From: Deltaproteobacteria bacterium tcs-42 | GTDB lineage: Bacteria > Desulfobacterota > Desulfuromonadia > Desulfuromonadales > Geopsychrobacteraceae | DNA length: 52,750 nt | Assembly: GCA_002049545.1 (NCBI GenBank) | Contig: LLYT01000007.1 | Location: 1 to 52,750, forward strand | Direction of reading: 5' to 3' | Translations under genes and position numbers: made by a program | In this document: positions 31,470-41,913 of the stretch, piece after piece | How the letters are laid out: each line of letters starts with the position of its first letter | How positions within the stretch are numbered: the first letter of the stretch is position 1 | Notes under the pieces: generated by a model | Told to the model about the DNA's origin: nothing | The model's database searches: none | What the model saw: the letters and a program-made list of their open reading frames with translations, nothing else

Positions 31470-33225
31470 TATATTTATGCACCCGGCCACCATGTTCATT
31501 ATTGGTGCGCTGCTCCTGCCCCTGGCCAAAAAGTTTAACGTCCAGAAAGTCTGGCTGGTATTGGTGCCACTTGTGGCATTTATACAGATCAAGTATTTGC
31601 CTGAATCATTCGGCAGTGTTGAGTGGCTCGGCTTTGATCTGCAGTTTGGTCGCGTTGATCGGCTGACCATGGTTTTTTTGCATGTCTTTACCTTGATGGC
31701 GTTGATTGGCAGTCTTTTCGGTCTTCACGTCAAAGAGAGCGGACAACATGTTGCTGCCTGGCTCTACGTTGCCGGTTCTTTAGGAACCACTCTTGCTGGT
31801 GATTACCTGACCGTTTTTATTTTCTGGGAACTGATGGCTTTTGCTTCAGTTTTCCTGATCTGGTACCGCAAGCGGAAACGTTCAATCGAGGCTGGCTTTC
31901 GCTACTTGTTGGTCCATACCTTCGGTGGACTGGTTCTGCTTGGCGGGATTTTCCTCCGTTACCAGAATGTTGGTGATCTGACCTTTGAGTTGATTTCCGT
32001 TGATCATGCCACTCTTGCCGACTACCTGATTATGATCGGTTTCATGCTCAACGCTGCGGTGCCACCGATTCATGCCTGGCTGCCGGATGCCTATCCCGAA
32101 GCAACGGTTAGCGGTGCTGTGTTTATGTGTGCCTTTACGACCAAGACTGCGGTCTATGTTCTTGCTCGTGGTTTTGCCGGATTTGAAACGCTGGCAATCA
32201 TGGGAGCCATCATGACTCTGTATGGAGTTGCATACGCGGTTATTGAAAATGATGCTCGGCGGATTCTGGCGTATCACATTGTCAGTCAGGTCGGCTACAT
32301 GGTGTGTGCGGTCGGAATTGGTACCGAAATGGCCATCAATGGTGCCAGTGCTCACGCTTATGCTCACATCCTCTATAAGGCCCTGTTGTTCATGGGGATT
32401 GGTAGTGTCCTGGAAATGACGGGACGCTCCAAGCTCAGTGAACTGGGCGGTTTATACAAATATATGCCGTACTCGATGATATTTACGGTTATCGGAGGAA
32501 TTGCAATCTCGGGTTTCCCCCTCACCAGTGGCTTTATCAGCAAGTCAATGATTATTGCAGCTGCTGGTAATAACCACCAGCTCGTCATTTTAAGCATGCT
32601 GTTACTGGCCGCTGTTGGTACGTTCCTGTCGGTTGGCATTAAACTGCCGTACTTTGTTTTCTTCGGACCCAAGGACAGTGGTCTGACTCCTGACGAAGCT
32701 CCCTGGAACATGCAAGTTGCGATGGGTATCGCGGCGTTTATGTGCATATTCCTCGGTTTTTATCCCGATTACCTTTATGACATGCTCCCCTATGCGGTCC
32801 ATTATCACCCCTATACCAGCTATCATTTGACCGAAACTTTCCATTTGCTTGGCTTTACCGGTCTTGGTTTCTTCATTATGGTCAAATATCTCAAGCCTCA
32901 CGATGTTTCTAATCTTGATCTTGACTGGTTCTACCGTCGTGGTGCTGTCTGGTTTATGTGGGTCGCCAATAAGCCTGTCTCTGCAACCAACGAATGGGTC
33001 AGCAACGTTTACCAGAATATTGGTCTGCGCCTCACAATGGCACTGGCCCGCGCGTTGTCATGGTTTGACTGGGAAGGAATTGACTGGGCTCTGGATGGTA
33101 GTGCTCGTGGAGCTGTCAAAGGTGGTGAGCAGGTCCGACAGTTTCAGACCGGTAAATTGCAGCATTACATTGGTGCCGCAGTTGCTCTGTTATTCATTGT
33201 GCTTATCGTTGTGGTTCTGGTCTGA
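31459..33225 (+). CDS. nuoL: NuoL-like antiporter subunit with lateral-helix C terminus
   Basis: A 588-aa membrane protein of the NuoL/MrpD family. The core shows FIFWELMAFASVFLIWYRK, MLNAAVPPIHAWLPDAYPEA (split across the usual loop) and ENDARRILAYHIVSQVGYM. The C-terminal ~110 residues include an amphipathic stretch and a final helix with QVRQFQTGKLQHYIG, the hallmark of NuoL's lateral arm and anchor. ATG 31459 lies within the preceding small gene; the frame extends upstream but without ribosome-binding site. It most likely takes the distal proton-pump position in this complex I. Confidence 0.87.
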   Translation: MTSSIFMHPATMFIIGALLLPLAKKFNVQKVWLVLVPLVAFIQIKYLPESFGSVEWLGFDLQFGRVDRLTMVFLHVFTLMALIGSLFGLHVKESGQHVAAWLYVAGSLGTTLAGDYLTVFIFWELMAFASVFLIWYRKRKRSIEAGFRYLLVHTFGGLVLLGGIFLRYQNVGDLTFELISVDHATLADYLIMIGFMLNAAVPPIHAWLPDAYPEATVSGAVFMCAFTTKTAVYVLARGFAGFETLAIMGAIMTLYGVAYAVIENDARRILAYHIVSQVGYMVCAVGIGTEMAINGASAHAYAHILYKALLFMGIGSVLEMTGRSKLSELGGLYKYMPYSMIFTVIGGIAISGFPLTSGFISKSMIIAAAGNNHQLVILSMLLLAAVGTFLSVGIKLPYFVFFGPKDSGLTPDEAPWNMQVAMGIAAFMCIFLGFYPDYLYDMLPYAVHYHPYTSYHLTETFHLLGFTGLGFFIMVKYLKPHDVSNLDLDWFYRRGAVWFMWVANKPVSATNEWVSNVYQNIGLRLTMALARALSWFDWEGIDWALDGSARGAVKGGEQVRQFQTGKLQHYIGAAVALLFIVLIVVVLV

Positions 33226-33275
33226 CCCTGACTGCTAATGGCAGCCAGGCAATTACTCTAAGGCAGTAGGAAGTC

Positions 33276-34871
33276 ATGGAAAACTATCTAATCCTGAATA
33301 CATTGAATTATCCGATTTTATCGCTACTGCTTATAGTGCCGGTGGTCGGAGCACTTGTGGCCATGTTTTTACGTGGCGATACTCTTCTAAAAATCTGGGG
33401 TCTGGCAGTCACTCTGGTTACGGCGCTTATATCCCTCCCGTTATGGACCAGTTTTGATCAAACCACAGCGAAGTACCAGTTTGTTGAGTTGCGCCATTGG
33501 TTTCCTGCCCTCAATCTTGATTATGTTGTCGGTGTCGATGGGATCAGTGTCCTGTTGGTCCTCCTGACTACTTTGGTCATGCCCTTGTGCGTTCTCTGCT
33601 CCTGGACTTACATCAAGACTCGGTGGAAAGAGTTTCTCATCGTTACATTGTTGATGGAAACGGCCATGATTGGTGTTTTTGTCAGCTTGAACACAGTGTT
33701 GTTCTGGATTTTCTGGGAGGGGATGCTGGTCCCCATGTACCTCATCATCGCGATTTGGGGTGGGGCTCGAAAAGACTATGCATCAATCAAGTTTTTCCTC
33801 TACACCTTTTGCGGCAGTATATTTCTCCTGGTTGCAATTGTCTCGATGTACATCACGACAGGAACATTCTTCATCCCTGAATTAATGAATGCCGATTTCG
33901 GGTTTTCATATCAAGTGTGGATATTTCTGGCCTGTGCCCTTGGTTTTGCTATCAAGATGCCAATGTTTCCTTTTCATACGTGGCTGCCTGCAGCACACGT
34001 TGAGGCTCCGGTTGCCGGCTCAGTTATCCTTGCCAGTATTCTGTTGAAGATGGGCGGGTATGGTTTCTTGCGCTTCTGTCTACCGATGGCACCGGCAGCG
34101 TCGTTATACTTCGTGCCGTTACTGCTGGTGATGTCACTGATCAGTATTATCGTCGGTGGTTACCTGGCTCTTGGGCAATCAGATATCAAGAAGCTGATAG
34201 CATACTCCTCTGTCGGTCATATGGGTTTTGTGACTTTAGGTATCTTCCTCCTCAATGATGCGGGAATCAAAGGCGCCATGCTGCAGATGATCAACCACGG
34301 GATCACCACGGGGGCACTGTTTATTCTGATCGGGATTATTTATGAGCGAACTCACAGCCGTGAGATTGCTGATAATAGTAAACTGGGGATGTTCATGCCC
34401 ATTTATGTCACATTCCTGGGCATATTCTCCCTGTCATCGCTCGCTTTTCCCGGTACGAATAGTTTTGTCAGTGAGTTTCTTGTTCTTTTCGGCGCTTTTG
34501 ATAAGTACCCGCTGGTTGGTGCTGTTTCGATTCTCGGAGCAATATTGGCAGCAGCGTACATGTTGCGCTTAATGCAGAAAATGGTTTGGGACGATTCAGA
34601 TGGCCATGTGCCGCATGGAGAGCATGCGGAAGAACGTAAGAGCACCCTTTTTGATTGCAATATCCGCGAATTCATTCAGCTGGCGTTCCTGACAATCTTT
34701 GTTTTCTGGATTGGTCTCCATCCGACCCCTCTCCTTGATATGATGGATTCCAGCGTAGCTCATCTGCTTCATCAGATTGATGCTGGTAGTCTATTGCCGG
34801 ATGCGGCACATCATGGTGAGAGTCATGCCCTGCTTGAAGGTGCGGGCACTTGGATCAAGAACCTCTTTTAA
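33276..34871 (+). CDS. nuoM: complex I subunit NuoM
   Basis: A 531-aa proton-translocating subunit with about 14 helices. LDYVVGVDGISVLLVLLTT, FWIFWEGMLVPMYLIIAIWGG and MPMFPFHTWLPAAHVEAP (each interrupted from the rest) are typical of NuoM, as is the lysine segment SDIKKLIAYSSVGHMGFV. It follows the NuoL-like gene after 50 bp, with a GGAAGTC box. Confidence 0.93.
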   Translation: MENYLILNTLNYPILSLLLIVPVVGALVAMFLRGDTLLKIWGLAVTLVTALISLPLWTSFDQTTAKYQFVELRHWFPALNLDYVVGVDGISVLLVLLTTLVMPLCVLCSWTYIKTRWKEFLIVTLLMETAMIGVFVSLNTVLFWIFWEGMLVPMYLIIAIWGGARKDYASIKFFLYTFCGSIFLLVAIVSMYITTGTFFIPELMNADFGFSYQVWIFLACALGFAIKMPMFPFHTWLPAAHVEAPVAGSVILASILLKMGGYGFLRFCLPMAPAASLYFVPLLLVMSLISIIVGGYLALGQSDIKKLIAYSSVGHMGFVTLGIFLLNDAGIKGAMLQMINHGITTGALFILIGIIYERTHSREIADNSKLGMFMPIYVTFLGIFSLSSLAFPGTNSFVSEFLVLFGAFDKYPLVGAVSILGAILAAAYMLRLMQKMVWDDSDGHVPHGEHAEERKSTLFDCNIREFIQLAFLTIFVFWIGLHPTPLLDMMDSSVAHLLHQIDAGSLLPDAAHHGESHALLEGAGTWIKNLF

Positions 34872-34891
34872 CTCAAGAATCGGATCAACTT

Positions 34892-36310
34892 ATGTTAAAC
34901 ACGGTTTTTATGCCTGAAATTGCCCTGATGCTAACCGCCCTGGTTTTATTTTTCATGACCCTGGGCAAGTATCGCACGGGCACTGTTCAGGCGGTCAGTC
35001 TGGTACTGACTGCAATTACCCTCGTCATTACCTTTGCCAGCCTGGGGACTCAGGGGCTCATGTTTTACGATGTCTATCAGATTGATGCCTTGTCTCAGTT
35101 ATTCAAGGTGGTGATAGTCTTCGGTCTGTTCCTGGTGTTCATCCTGGGAAGCGGACTGGTCGGCATCGAAGAAAAATTGCACACAGAATACAATATGTTT
35201 CTGGTCATTAGTGCCCTGGGTTTGATGTTTTTAAGTAGTTCGGTCGAGCTTTTGACGATTCTGCTCAGTCTTGAGATCTCATCGTACGCTCTCTACGTTG
35301 TTATCCCGTTCCGGCGTGGTCAGGGACGGTTGCATGTTGAGGCGGGAATAAAATACATCCTCTTTGGTGCAGCCTCGACTGGATTGACCCTTTATGGGAT
35401 GAGTTACATTTTCGGTATGGCTCATACGACATATCTCAGTGAGCTCAGTGAAAAAATTCCTGCTCTGGTTGCAACACAACCTTTGGCTATTATCGCAATC
35501 ATCCTGGTTATGACAGCCTTTTTCTATAAATTGGCGATGTTTCCCATGCACTTCTGGGCTCCAGATATTTATCAGGGTGCAGCTAACGAAACAACCAGCT
35601 TTGTTGCAACGCTCCCCAAGGTTGGTGCGGTTTTGTTGTTACTGCGGTTTGTTGCAGTTGCCGGTGTCGACATTTCTCAAGTGACATGGGTTCTGGCGGC
35701 AATTGCGGTACTGTCGATGGTTTTTGGCAATTTCAGTGCCTTGGTGCAGACTGACCTGAAGCGTTTGCTGGCCTATTCAAGTATTGCCCACGCCGGCTAT
35801 GTCATGATTGGCATATTGACTGCGGATGCAATGGGGATGGCAGCGGCTGTCTTCTACGTCATAGGTTATCTGTTGATGAACCTCGGAGCCTTTTACGTTA
35901 TCTATAATATTGCTCCTGCAGGTCAAAATGTGACATTTGATGATCTTAAAGGATTGTCACGACGTTCCCCCTTGCTGGCACTCACTTTACTCGTTTCAGT
36001 TTTTGGTATGGCTGGCATTCCACCAACCATCGGCTTTATCGGTAAGTTTATGATTTTTACCGGTGCTTTGAACAAGGGATTTTATGCCTTGGTTGTTATT
36101 GCAGTTATGAACGCTGCAGTTGCCTCATTTTACTACCTGAAGATGGCGAGAGCCGCATACTGTGCTGCCGATGACGAGAGAGCAACTATTCAACTCTCCT
36201 TTGGGGCAAAGTTGATGGGAACTTTCTTCATACTTGCAATTATCCTGATTGGGGCATTGCCACAAAGTATCCTGGCGGCAGCTAAACAGGCCGTTGCGAC
36301 GATTCTTTGA
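34892..36310 (+). CDS. nuoN: complex I subunit NuoN
   Basis: A 472-aa proton-translocating subunit that abuts NuoK. The conserved glutamate segment (LTILLSLEISSYALYVV), MFPMHFWAPDIYQGA and TDLKRLLAYSSIAHAGYVMIG in parts identify it. ATG 34892 is chosen; the frame runs back to 34850 inside nuoM without a start signal. It is the last gene of the operon, followed by a textbook terminator. Confidence 0.93.
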   Translation: MLNTVFMPEIALMLTALVLFFMTLGKYRTGTVQAVSLVLTAITLVITFASLGTQGLMFYDVYQIDALSQLFKVVIVFGLFLVFILGSGLVGIEEKLHTEYNMFLVISALGLMFLSSSVELLTILLSLEISSYALYVVIPFRRGQGRLHVEAGIKYILFGAASTGLTLYGMSYIFGMAHTTYLSELSEKIPALVATQPLAIIAIILVMTAFFYKLAMFPMHFWAPDIYQGAANETTSFVATLPKVGAVLLLLRFVAVAGVDISQVTWVLAAIAVLSMVFGNFSALVQTDLKRLLAYSSIAHAGYVMIGILTADAMGMAAAVFYVIGYLLMNLGAFYVIYNIAPAGQNVTFDDLKGLSRRSPLLALTLLVSVFGMAGIPPTIGFIGKFMIFTGALNKGFYALVVIAVMNAAVASFYYLKMARAAYCAADDERATIQLSFGAKLMGTFFILAIILIGALPQSILAAAKQAVATIL

Positions 36311-36339
36311 GCTGAGACGGTTTTGACGGCAAATTATTT

Positions 36340-36368
36340 AAAAGCCCACCCTCTTGGGGTGGGCTTTT
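36340..36368 (+). terminator. rho-independent terminator of the nuo operon
   Basis: A perfect 12-bp stem (AAAAGCCCACCC/GGGTGGGCTTTT) with a 5-base loop, ending in TTTT, 29 bp after the nuoN stop. Confidence 0.9.
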
Positions 36369-36424
36369 AACGTGGCGGACAGTTGTTTCGCCTTGACAGA
36401 GATGCTGACACACCACAATTTTGC

Positions 36425-36452
36425 TTGACAGCTGCTAGTCTGACCCTATAAA
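36425..36452 (+). promoter_or_regulatory. sigma-70 promoter of rplU-rpmA
   Basis: TTGACA (36425-36430), a 16-base spacer and TATAAA (36447-36452), about 70 bp before the rplU start. Both boxes are near consensus, as expected for ribosomal protein genes. Confidence 0.8.
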
Positions 36453-36520
36453 GTGCCCCGTTGCAGCGCAATATCTGCGTCTGCGATTCTTTCGCTCTAT
36501 TTTATAGGAGAATGTCAACA

Positions 36521-36829
36521 ATGTATGCGGTGATCAAGACCGGAGGTAAACAGTACAAAGTTTCCGAAGGCGACCAGTTCAAGGTCGAAATGCTTGACGG
36601 TGCAGTGGGTGATACCATTGAACTCGATCAAGTCCTCATGGTCGGTGGCGCAGAGGTCAAACTCGGAACACCTCTCGTACCAGGTGCCAAGGTTAAGGCA
36701 CAGATCGTTGCCCAGGAAAAAGACAAGAAGGTTCTTGTTTTTAAGTCCAAGCGACGTGGTGGTAATCGTAAGAAATTCGGCCATCGGCAACCTGTAACCC
36801 GACTTAAAGTCGCGGCAATCGAAGCTTAA
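36521..36829 (+). CDS. rplU: ribosomal protein bL21
   Basis: A 102-aa large-subunit protein that binds 23S r[17 protein letters not shown] at the start, the GAKVKAQIV strand and the basic [16 protein letters not shown] are diagnostic. ATG 36521 follows TAGGAGAATGTCAACA; upstream in-frame codons from 36461 lie in the promoter and leader. rpmA follows 10 bp later. Confidence 0.97.
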   Translation: MYAVIKTGGKQYKVSEGDQFKVEMLDGAVGDTIELDQVLMVGGAEVKLGTPLVPGAKVKAQIVAQEKDKKVLVFKSKRRGGNRKKFGHRQPVTRLKVAAIEA

Positions 36830-36839
36830 GGAGAGACTC

Positions 36840-37094
36840 ATGGCTCATAAGAAAGCTGCTGGTAGTTCCAGAAATGGTCGTGACAGTGCTGGTAAACGGC
36901 TCGGTATTAAACGTTATGGCGGGCAGGAAGTTTCAGCTGGCTCCATTCTGGTCCGCCAGCGTGGAACAACTTTTCACCCTGGAAACAACGTCGGCTGTGG
37001 CAAGGATTATACCTTGTTTGCGATGATTGATGGTGTGGTCAAGTTTGAAACCAAAGCTCAAGGGCGTAAGCATATCAGCGTTTACGCAGCCTGA
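36840..37094 (+). CDS. rpmA: ribosomal protein bL27
   Basis: An 84-aa large-subunit protein whose N terminus reaches the peptidyl-transferase centre. [16 protein letters not shown] and [20 protein letters not shown] are conserved. The protein begins directly with the mature MAHKK form, so it lacks the cleavable extension of Firmicutes. AAGGAGAG precedes the ATG. Confidence 0.97.
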   Translation: MAHKKAAGSSRNGRDSAGKRLGIKRYGGQEVSAGSILVRQRGTTFHPGNNVGCGKDYTLFAMIDGVVKFETKAQGRKHISVYAA

Positions 37095-37119
37095 TCAGTT
37101 TTGTCATGAAAACATCGAA

Positions 37120-37154
37120 AGAGCCCGGTATCGCAATCGTGATTACCGGGCTCT
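37120..37154 (+). terminator. hairpin after rpmA
   Basis: AGAGCCCGGTA pairs with TACCGGGCTCT around a 13-base loop, followed by TCCGTTTC. It probably gives partial termination between the two ribosomal protein genes and obgE, which starts 33 bp later. Confidence 0.75.
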
Positions 37155-37174
37155 TCCGTTTCAGGCGTGGATAG

Positions 37175-38197
<1,023 letters not shown>

Positions 38198-38491
38198 TTT
38201 TTCTTAGATTCATGGATGTTGATATTTAATCAATGTTGGGTCGAATTCCCCGCGGCTTGCCGCGTTAATCACATGTAGGGTGGGCACCGCCCACCACCTG
38301 TGATTGGTGACGCAAAATCTGGTGGGCAGTTGCCCACCCTACAGAATTTCGATACCCCCGTAGCTTGCTGCGGGGTCGTTCATTGTCCATCACGCTGGTG
38401 AAAACCATCGATTTGAGTCCAGGACTTTCAATCCCGACCAAACCCCTGCACTTTTTAGTGCAGGCTTGTTTATTTGCTGAATTGAGGGGCT
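38198..38491. repeat. intergenic REP-like inverted repeats and terminator before proB
   Basis: The 294-bp gap holds a 70-bp element (38274-38343) bounded by the perfect inverted repeat GTAGGGTGGGCA/TGCCCACCCTAC, each half also folding on itself. It is flanked by two small palindromes, CCCCGCGGCTTGCCGCG (about 38249) and CCCCGTAGCTTGCTGCGGGG (about 38355). CCTGCACT/AGTGCAGG at 38445-38464, followed by CTTGTTTA, looks like the obgE terminator. No gene is seen. Confidence 0.7.
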
Positions 38492-39631
38492 ATGCGTAAG
38501 GCATTACTTACACATGTGAAACGGGTGGTTGTGAAGATCGGTAGTGGCGTGATCTCTACCGATGCAGGGCTCGAGGACGATCGGGTGGCGGCAATCTCGA
38601 CCGATATCTGTCGGCTGCTCGATCTTGGTCTGGAAGTGATCGTCGTTTCTTCGGGAGCCATATCGGCCGGGAAAGGTCAGCTGGGGATCACCGGTCGACC
38701 GCAGACTATTCCACAAAAGCAGGCAGCAGCAGCTATCGGTCAGACACAAATTATTCCCAGGTATAAGGAAGTATTTCAAGGTTCGGATTACAACGTTGCC
38801 CAGGTCTTGCTGACGCGTGATGATTTATCGAATCGGCGTCGCTACCTTAATGCCCGTAATACCGTTATGACCTTGCTTGAATATGGAGTGACACCGATTG
38901 TCAATGAAAACGATACGGTGGTTGTTGAGGAAATTCGCTTTGGCGATAATGATAATCTTTCAGCTCTGGTCACCAGCCTGGTCGAAGCCGATTTGCTGAT
39001 TATTCTCTCGGACGTTGATGGTCTATACGATCAGGATCCAGTGGAAAATCGTCAGGCGCAGCTCCTTTCCATGGTTGAGAGAATAACGCCAACGATTGAT
39101 GCAATGGCTGGAGAGTCGAGGGGGAACCTCGGGGTTGGGGGGATGAACAGCAAGCTGAAAGCGGTTAAACGTGCGTCACTGAGTGGGGTCGGTACACTGA
39201 TTGCCAATGGACGTACGCCGAATATCCTGTCGCGGATCTTTGCCGGTGAGGAGATTGGCACCTATTTTCTTCCGGCGCAGTCCAAGTTGACCGCAAAAAA
39301 ACACTGGATTGCATTTTCTAAAAAGCCCCGCGGAAAACTGCTTGTCGATGCCGGTGGAGAGCGTGCCGTTGTCAAACAGGGGAAGAGCCTGTTGCCGTCA
39401 GGTATCTGTGGTGTTGATGGAGGGTTTGAGCGCGGTGATGCGGTGCGGTTGTGTACCCGTGACGGTGCAGAGTTTGCTCGCGGTGTGATCAGTTATTCTC
39501 TGGCGGAGGTACTGCAGATTATGGGAAAACAGAGCGCTGACATTGAGAAGGTCCTGGGTTACAAATATCGTGACGAGGTGGTTTGTCGAGATAATCTGGT
39601 TTTGACGATTGAAGAAGAAGAGGTTGATTGA
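38492..39631 (+). CDS. proB: glutamate 5-kinase
   Basis: A 379-aa enzyme that phosphorylates L-glutamate, the first step of proline synthesis. The amino-acid kinase domain shows VVKIGSGVIS, VSSGAISAGKGQLG and NENDTVVVEEIRFGDND. A C-terminal PUA domain (about 280-365) is present, as in the full-length enzymes. Its stop overlaps the proA start by one base. Confidence 0.96.
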   Translation: MRKALLTHVKRVVVKIGSGVISTDAGLEDDRVAAISTDICRLLDLGLEVIVVSSGAISAGKGQLGITGRPQTIPQKQAAAAIGQTQIIPRYKEVFQGSDYNVAQVLLTRDDLSNRRRYLNARNTVMTLLEYGVTPIVNENDTVVVEEIRFGDNDNLSALVTSLVEADLLIILSDVDGLYDQDPVENRQAQLLSMVERITPTIDAMAGESRGNLGVGGMNSKLKAVKRASLSGVGTLIANGRTPNILSRIFAGEEIGTYFLPAQSKLTAKKHWIAFSKKPRGKLLVDAGGERAVVKQGKSLLPSGICGVDGGFERGDAVRLCTRDGAEFARGVISYSLAEVLQIMGKQSADIEKVLGYKYRDEVVCRDNLVLTIEEEEVD

Positions 39632-40887
39632 TGGCTATTCGCAAAGAGATGATTGAAGTCGCTGTTGCTTCCCGAAAAGCTTCCCGGCAGATGGCCAATT
39701 TATCCTCAGGAATCAAAAATAAGTTGTTATTACAGATGGCCACCGCCCTTGAAGCTGCGCAGAAGCAGCTGAAAGTTGAAAACGAAAAGGATCTCAGCCG
39801 GGCGCGCGAGAACAAAATGGCGCCCGCCATGGTCGATCGTCTGGTACTGACCGATGAGCGAATCGGCGCAATGGCCGCTGGATTACGTGAAGTGGCTGCA
39901 TTGCCCGATCCGGTCGGTGAAATCACCGGCATGCGATTAAGGCCCAATGGTATTCAGGTGGGTCGACAGCGGATCCCCCTCGGGGTTATCGGTATCATCT
40001 ACGAATCGCGTCCCAATGTGACTGCCGATGCCGCCGGATTGTGTCTGAAGAGTGGCAACGCTGTCATTCTGCGGGGTGGTTCTGAGGCACTCCATTCCAA
40101 TCGTGCTATCGGGACAATTCTGCAGCAGGTATTGCAGGATATGGACTTACCTCAGGCGGCTCTGCAGGTGGTGACAACCAGCGACCGGGATGCCGTCAAA
40201 GAATTGCTGCAACGGGATCAAGAGATCGACCTGATTATTCCACGTGGCGGTGAGGGGTTGATTAGATTTGTCGCTGAAACGTCGCGAATACCTGTTATCA
40301 AGCACGATCAAGGGGTCTGCCACACTTATGTCGATGCGGCTGCCGACCTGCAGATGGCCGAACAGATCTGTATAAATGCCAAGGTGCAGCGACCCGGTGT
40401 CTGTAACGCCATGGAGACTTTATTGATCCATCGCGATATCGCAGCAGAATTTCTGCCCCTCGTCACCAAATCTATGGGTGCGCAGGGTGTTGAACTGCGG
40501 GGTTGTCGGGAGGCGTGTAAAATCAGTTCTGAGTTGCTTCCTGCAGCAGAGGACGATTGGTCTGCAGAGTATCTTGAGCTGATCCTGGCGGTGCGGATTG
40601 TCGATAGCTATGAGCAGGCTCGGGAGCATATCGAAACCTACGGTTCTCTCCATACCGAAGTGATCGTCACGAACGATTATCGATTGTCGCAGCAATTTCT
40701 CCGCGAAATTAATTCCAGTGTTGTGATGGTCAATGCTTCTTCCCGCTTTTCTGATGGAAACCAGCTGGGCCTTGGTGCGGAGATCGGGATTTCGACGAGC
40801 AAGCTCCACTCCTTTGGTCCGATGGGGCTTGAAGATCTGACCACGCGGAAGTTTGTCGTGCTGGGAGATGGGCAAATCCGGGAATAA
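39631..40887 (+). CDS. proA: glutamate-5-semialdehyde dehydrogenase (gamma-glutamyl phosphate reductase)
   Basis: A 418-aa NADPH-dependent reductase, the second enzyme of proline synthesis. It has the aldehyde-dehydrogenase-like segments IPLGVIGIIYESRPNVTAD and QRPGVCNAMETLL, where the cysteine is the catalytic nucleophile, and ends with TSKLHSFGPMGLEDLTTRK. ATG 39631 is inside the TGATG overlap with proB. Confidence 0.96.
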   Translation: MAIRKEMIEVAVASRKASRQMANLSSGIKNKLLLQMATALEAAQKQLKVENEKDLSRARENKMAPAMVDRLVLTDERIGAMAAGLREVAALPDPVGEITGMRLRPNGIQVGRQRIPLGVIGIIYESRPNVTADAAGLCLKSGNAVILRGGSEALHSNRAIGTILQQVLQDMDLPQAALQVVTTSDRDAVKELLQRDQEIDLIIPRGGEGLIRFVAETSRIPVIKHDQGVCHTYVDAAADLQMAEQICINAKVQRPGVCNAMETLLIHRDIAAEFLPLVTKSMGAQGVELRGCREACKISSELLPAAEDDWSAEYLELILAVRIVDSYEQAREHIETYGSLHTEVIVTNDYRLSQQFLREINSSVVMVNASSRFSDGNQLGLGAEIGISTSKLHSFGPMGLEDLTTRKFVVLGDGQIRE

Positions 40888-40897
40888 CGGAGTTTTA

Positions 40898-41539
40898 ATG
40901 CGTATCGGGTTACTGGGTGGTACTTTTAATCCAATCCATTTTGGCCACCTGCATATTGCTGAAGAAGTGCTGGAAAGTTGCAACCTGGATCAGGTCTGGT
41001 TTATCCCGACCTGTCAACCACCCCACAAACAACTGGCGGGCGAGGTTACCTTTGCCTGCCGCCTGGCGATGGTGGAGGCGGCATTGGCCGCTTATCCAAA
41101 GTTTTTCAGCTGTGATATTGAGGGGCGTCGCGGTGGCACCAGTTATTCGGTCGAAACTCTACAGCAGCTCCATGTTGAATGGCCGCAACACGAATATTTT
41201 TTTATTATGGGTCTTGATTCGTTTCAGGAAATTGGCTCCTGGAAAGATTATCCACAATTGTTCGACTTTGCCCACATTGTGGTAACGGCCAGACCCCGAT
41301 TTTCAGGGTCATTACAAGAGCTTCTGCCGGTTGCTATCGCAGATCGGTTCTGCTATGATTCCGGCTCTAAAAATCTACAGTGTGATACGGGATTTGCGTT
41401 GATGACAGTAACACATACCTGCCGTGATATCTCCTCTACAGACATTCGTCACCGGGTGTCGATGAACCAGGATGTCGGGGCGCAGGTTCCGTTGGCTGTT
41501 TTTGAATATATCAAGGCTCACCGTCTCTATTTTCGATAG
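40898..41539 (+). CDS. nadD: nicotinate-nucleotide adenylyltransferase
   Basis: A 213-aa enzyme of NAD synthesis that joins nicotinate mononucleotide to AMP. The nucleotidyltransferase motif GGTFNPIHFGHL lies at the N terminus, and the C-terminal ISSTDIRHRV segment is typical. ATG 40898 is chosen 10 bp after proA; the frame runs back to 40853 inside proA without a start signal. Confidence 0.95.
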   Translation: MRIGLLGGTFNPIHFGHLHIAEEVLESCNLDQVWFIPTCQPPHKQLAGEVTFACRLAMVEAALAAYPKFFSCDIEGRRGGTSYSVETLQQLHVEWPQHEYFFIMGLDSFQEIGSWKDYPQLFDFAHIVVTARPRFSGSLQELLPVAIADRFCYDSGSKNLQCDTGFALMTVTHTCRDISSTDIRHRVSMNQDVGAQVPLAVFEYIKAHRLYFR

Positions 41540-41553
41540 TAAAAGGGATTAAT

Positions 41554-41913
41554 TTGCAAGCGATAAAAACCGCACTTTCAGCCGTGGATTACGCACTTGA
41601 GAAAAAGGGGATGGATATCAAATTATTTGATGTTCAGGGCCTTTCAACATTGACCGATTATCTGTTATTGGTTTCGGGACGTTCTGATCGTCAAGTCCAG
41701 GCGATTGCTGAAAACATCAAGACCGAACTCAAACATCATCATCATCTGTTGCCACTGGCCATTGAGGGGATGGATAAAGGGCGTTGGGTGTTGCTTGATT
41801 ATGGCGAGATGATGGTGCATGTCTTTCAGCAACCGGTTCGTGAATTCTATGATCTCGAAGGCCTGTGGAGTGAAGCTCCCGAGGTTGAATTGGATCAGAC
41901 TGAAGCGCAGTGA
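41554..41913 (+). CDS. rsfS: ribosome silencing factor RsfS
   Basis: A 119-aa Iojap-family protein that binds uL14 and blocks subunit joining in starvation. The family core is visible as LFDVQGLSTLTDYLLLVSGRS and the C-terminal VLLDYGEMMVHVFQQPVREFY, read in parts. The likely start is TTG 41554 after AAAAGGGA. The stop overlaps rlmH by 4 bp. nadD-rsfS-rlmH is a common order. Confidence 0.93.
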   Translation: MQAIKTALSAVDYALEKKGMDIKLFDVQGLSTLTDYLLLVSGRSDRQVQAIAENIKTELKHHHHLLPLAIEGMDKGRWVLLDYGEMMVHVFQQPVREFYDLEGLWSEAPEVELDQTEAQ

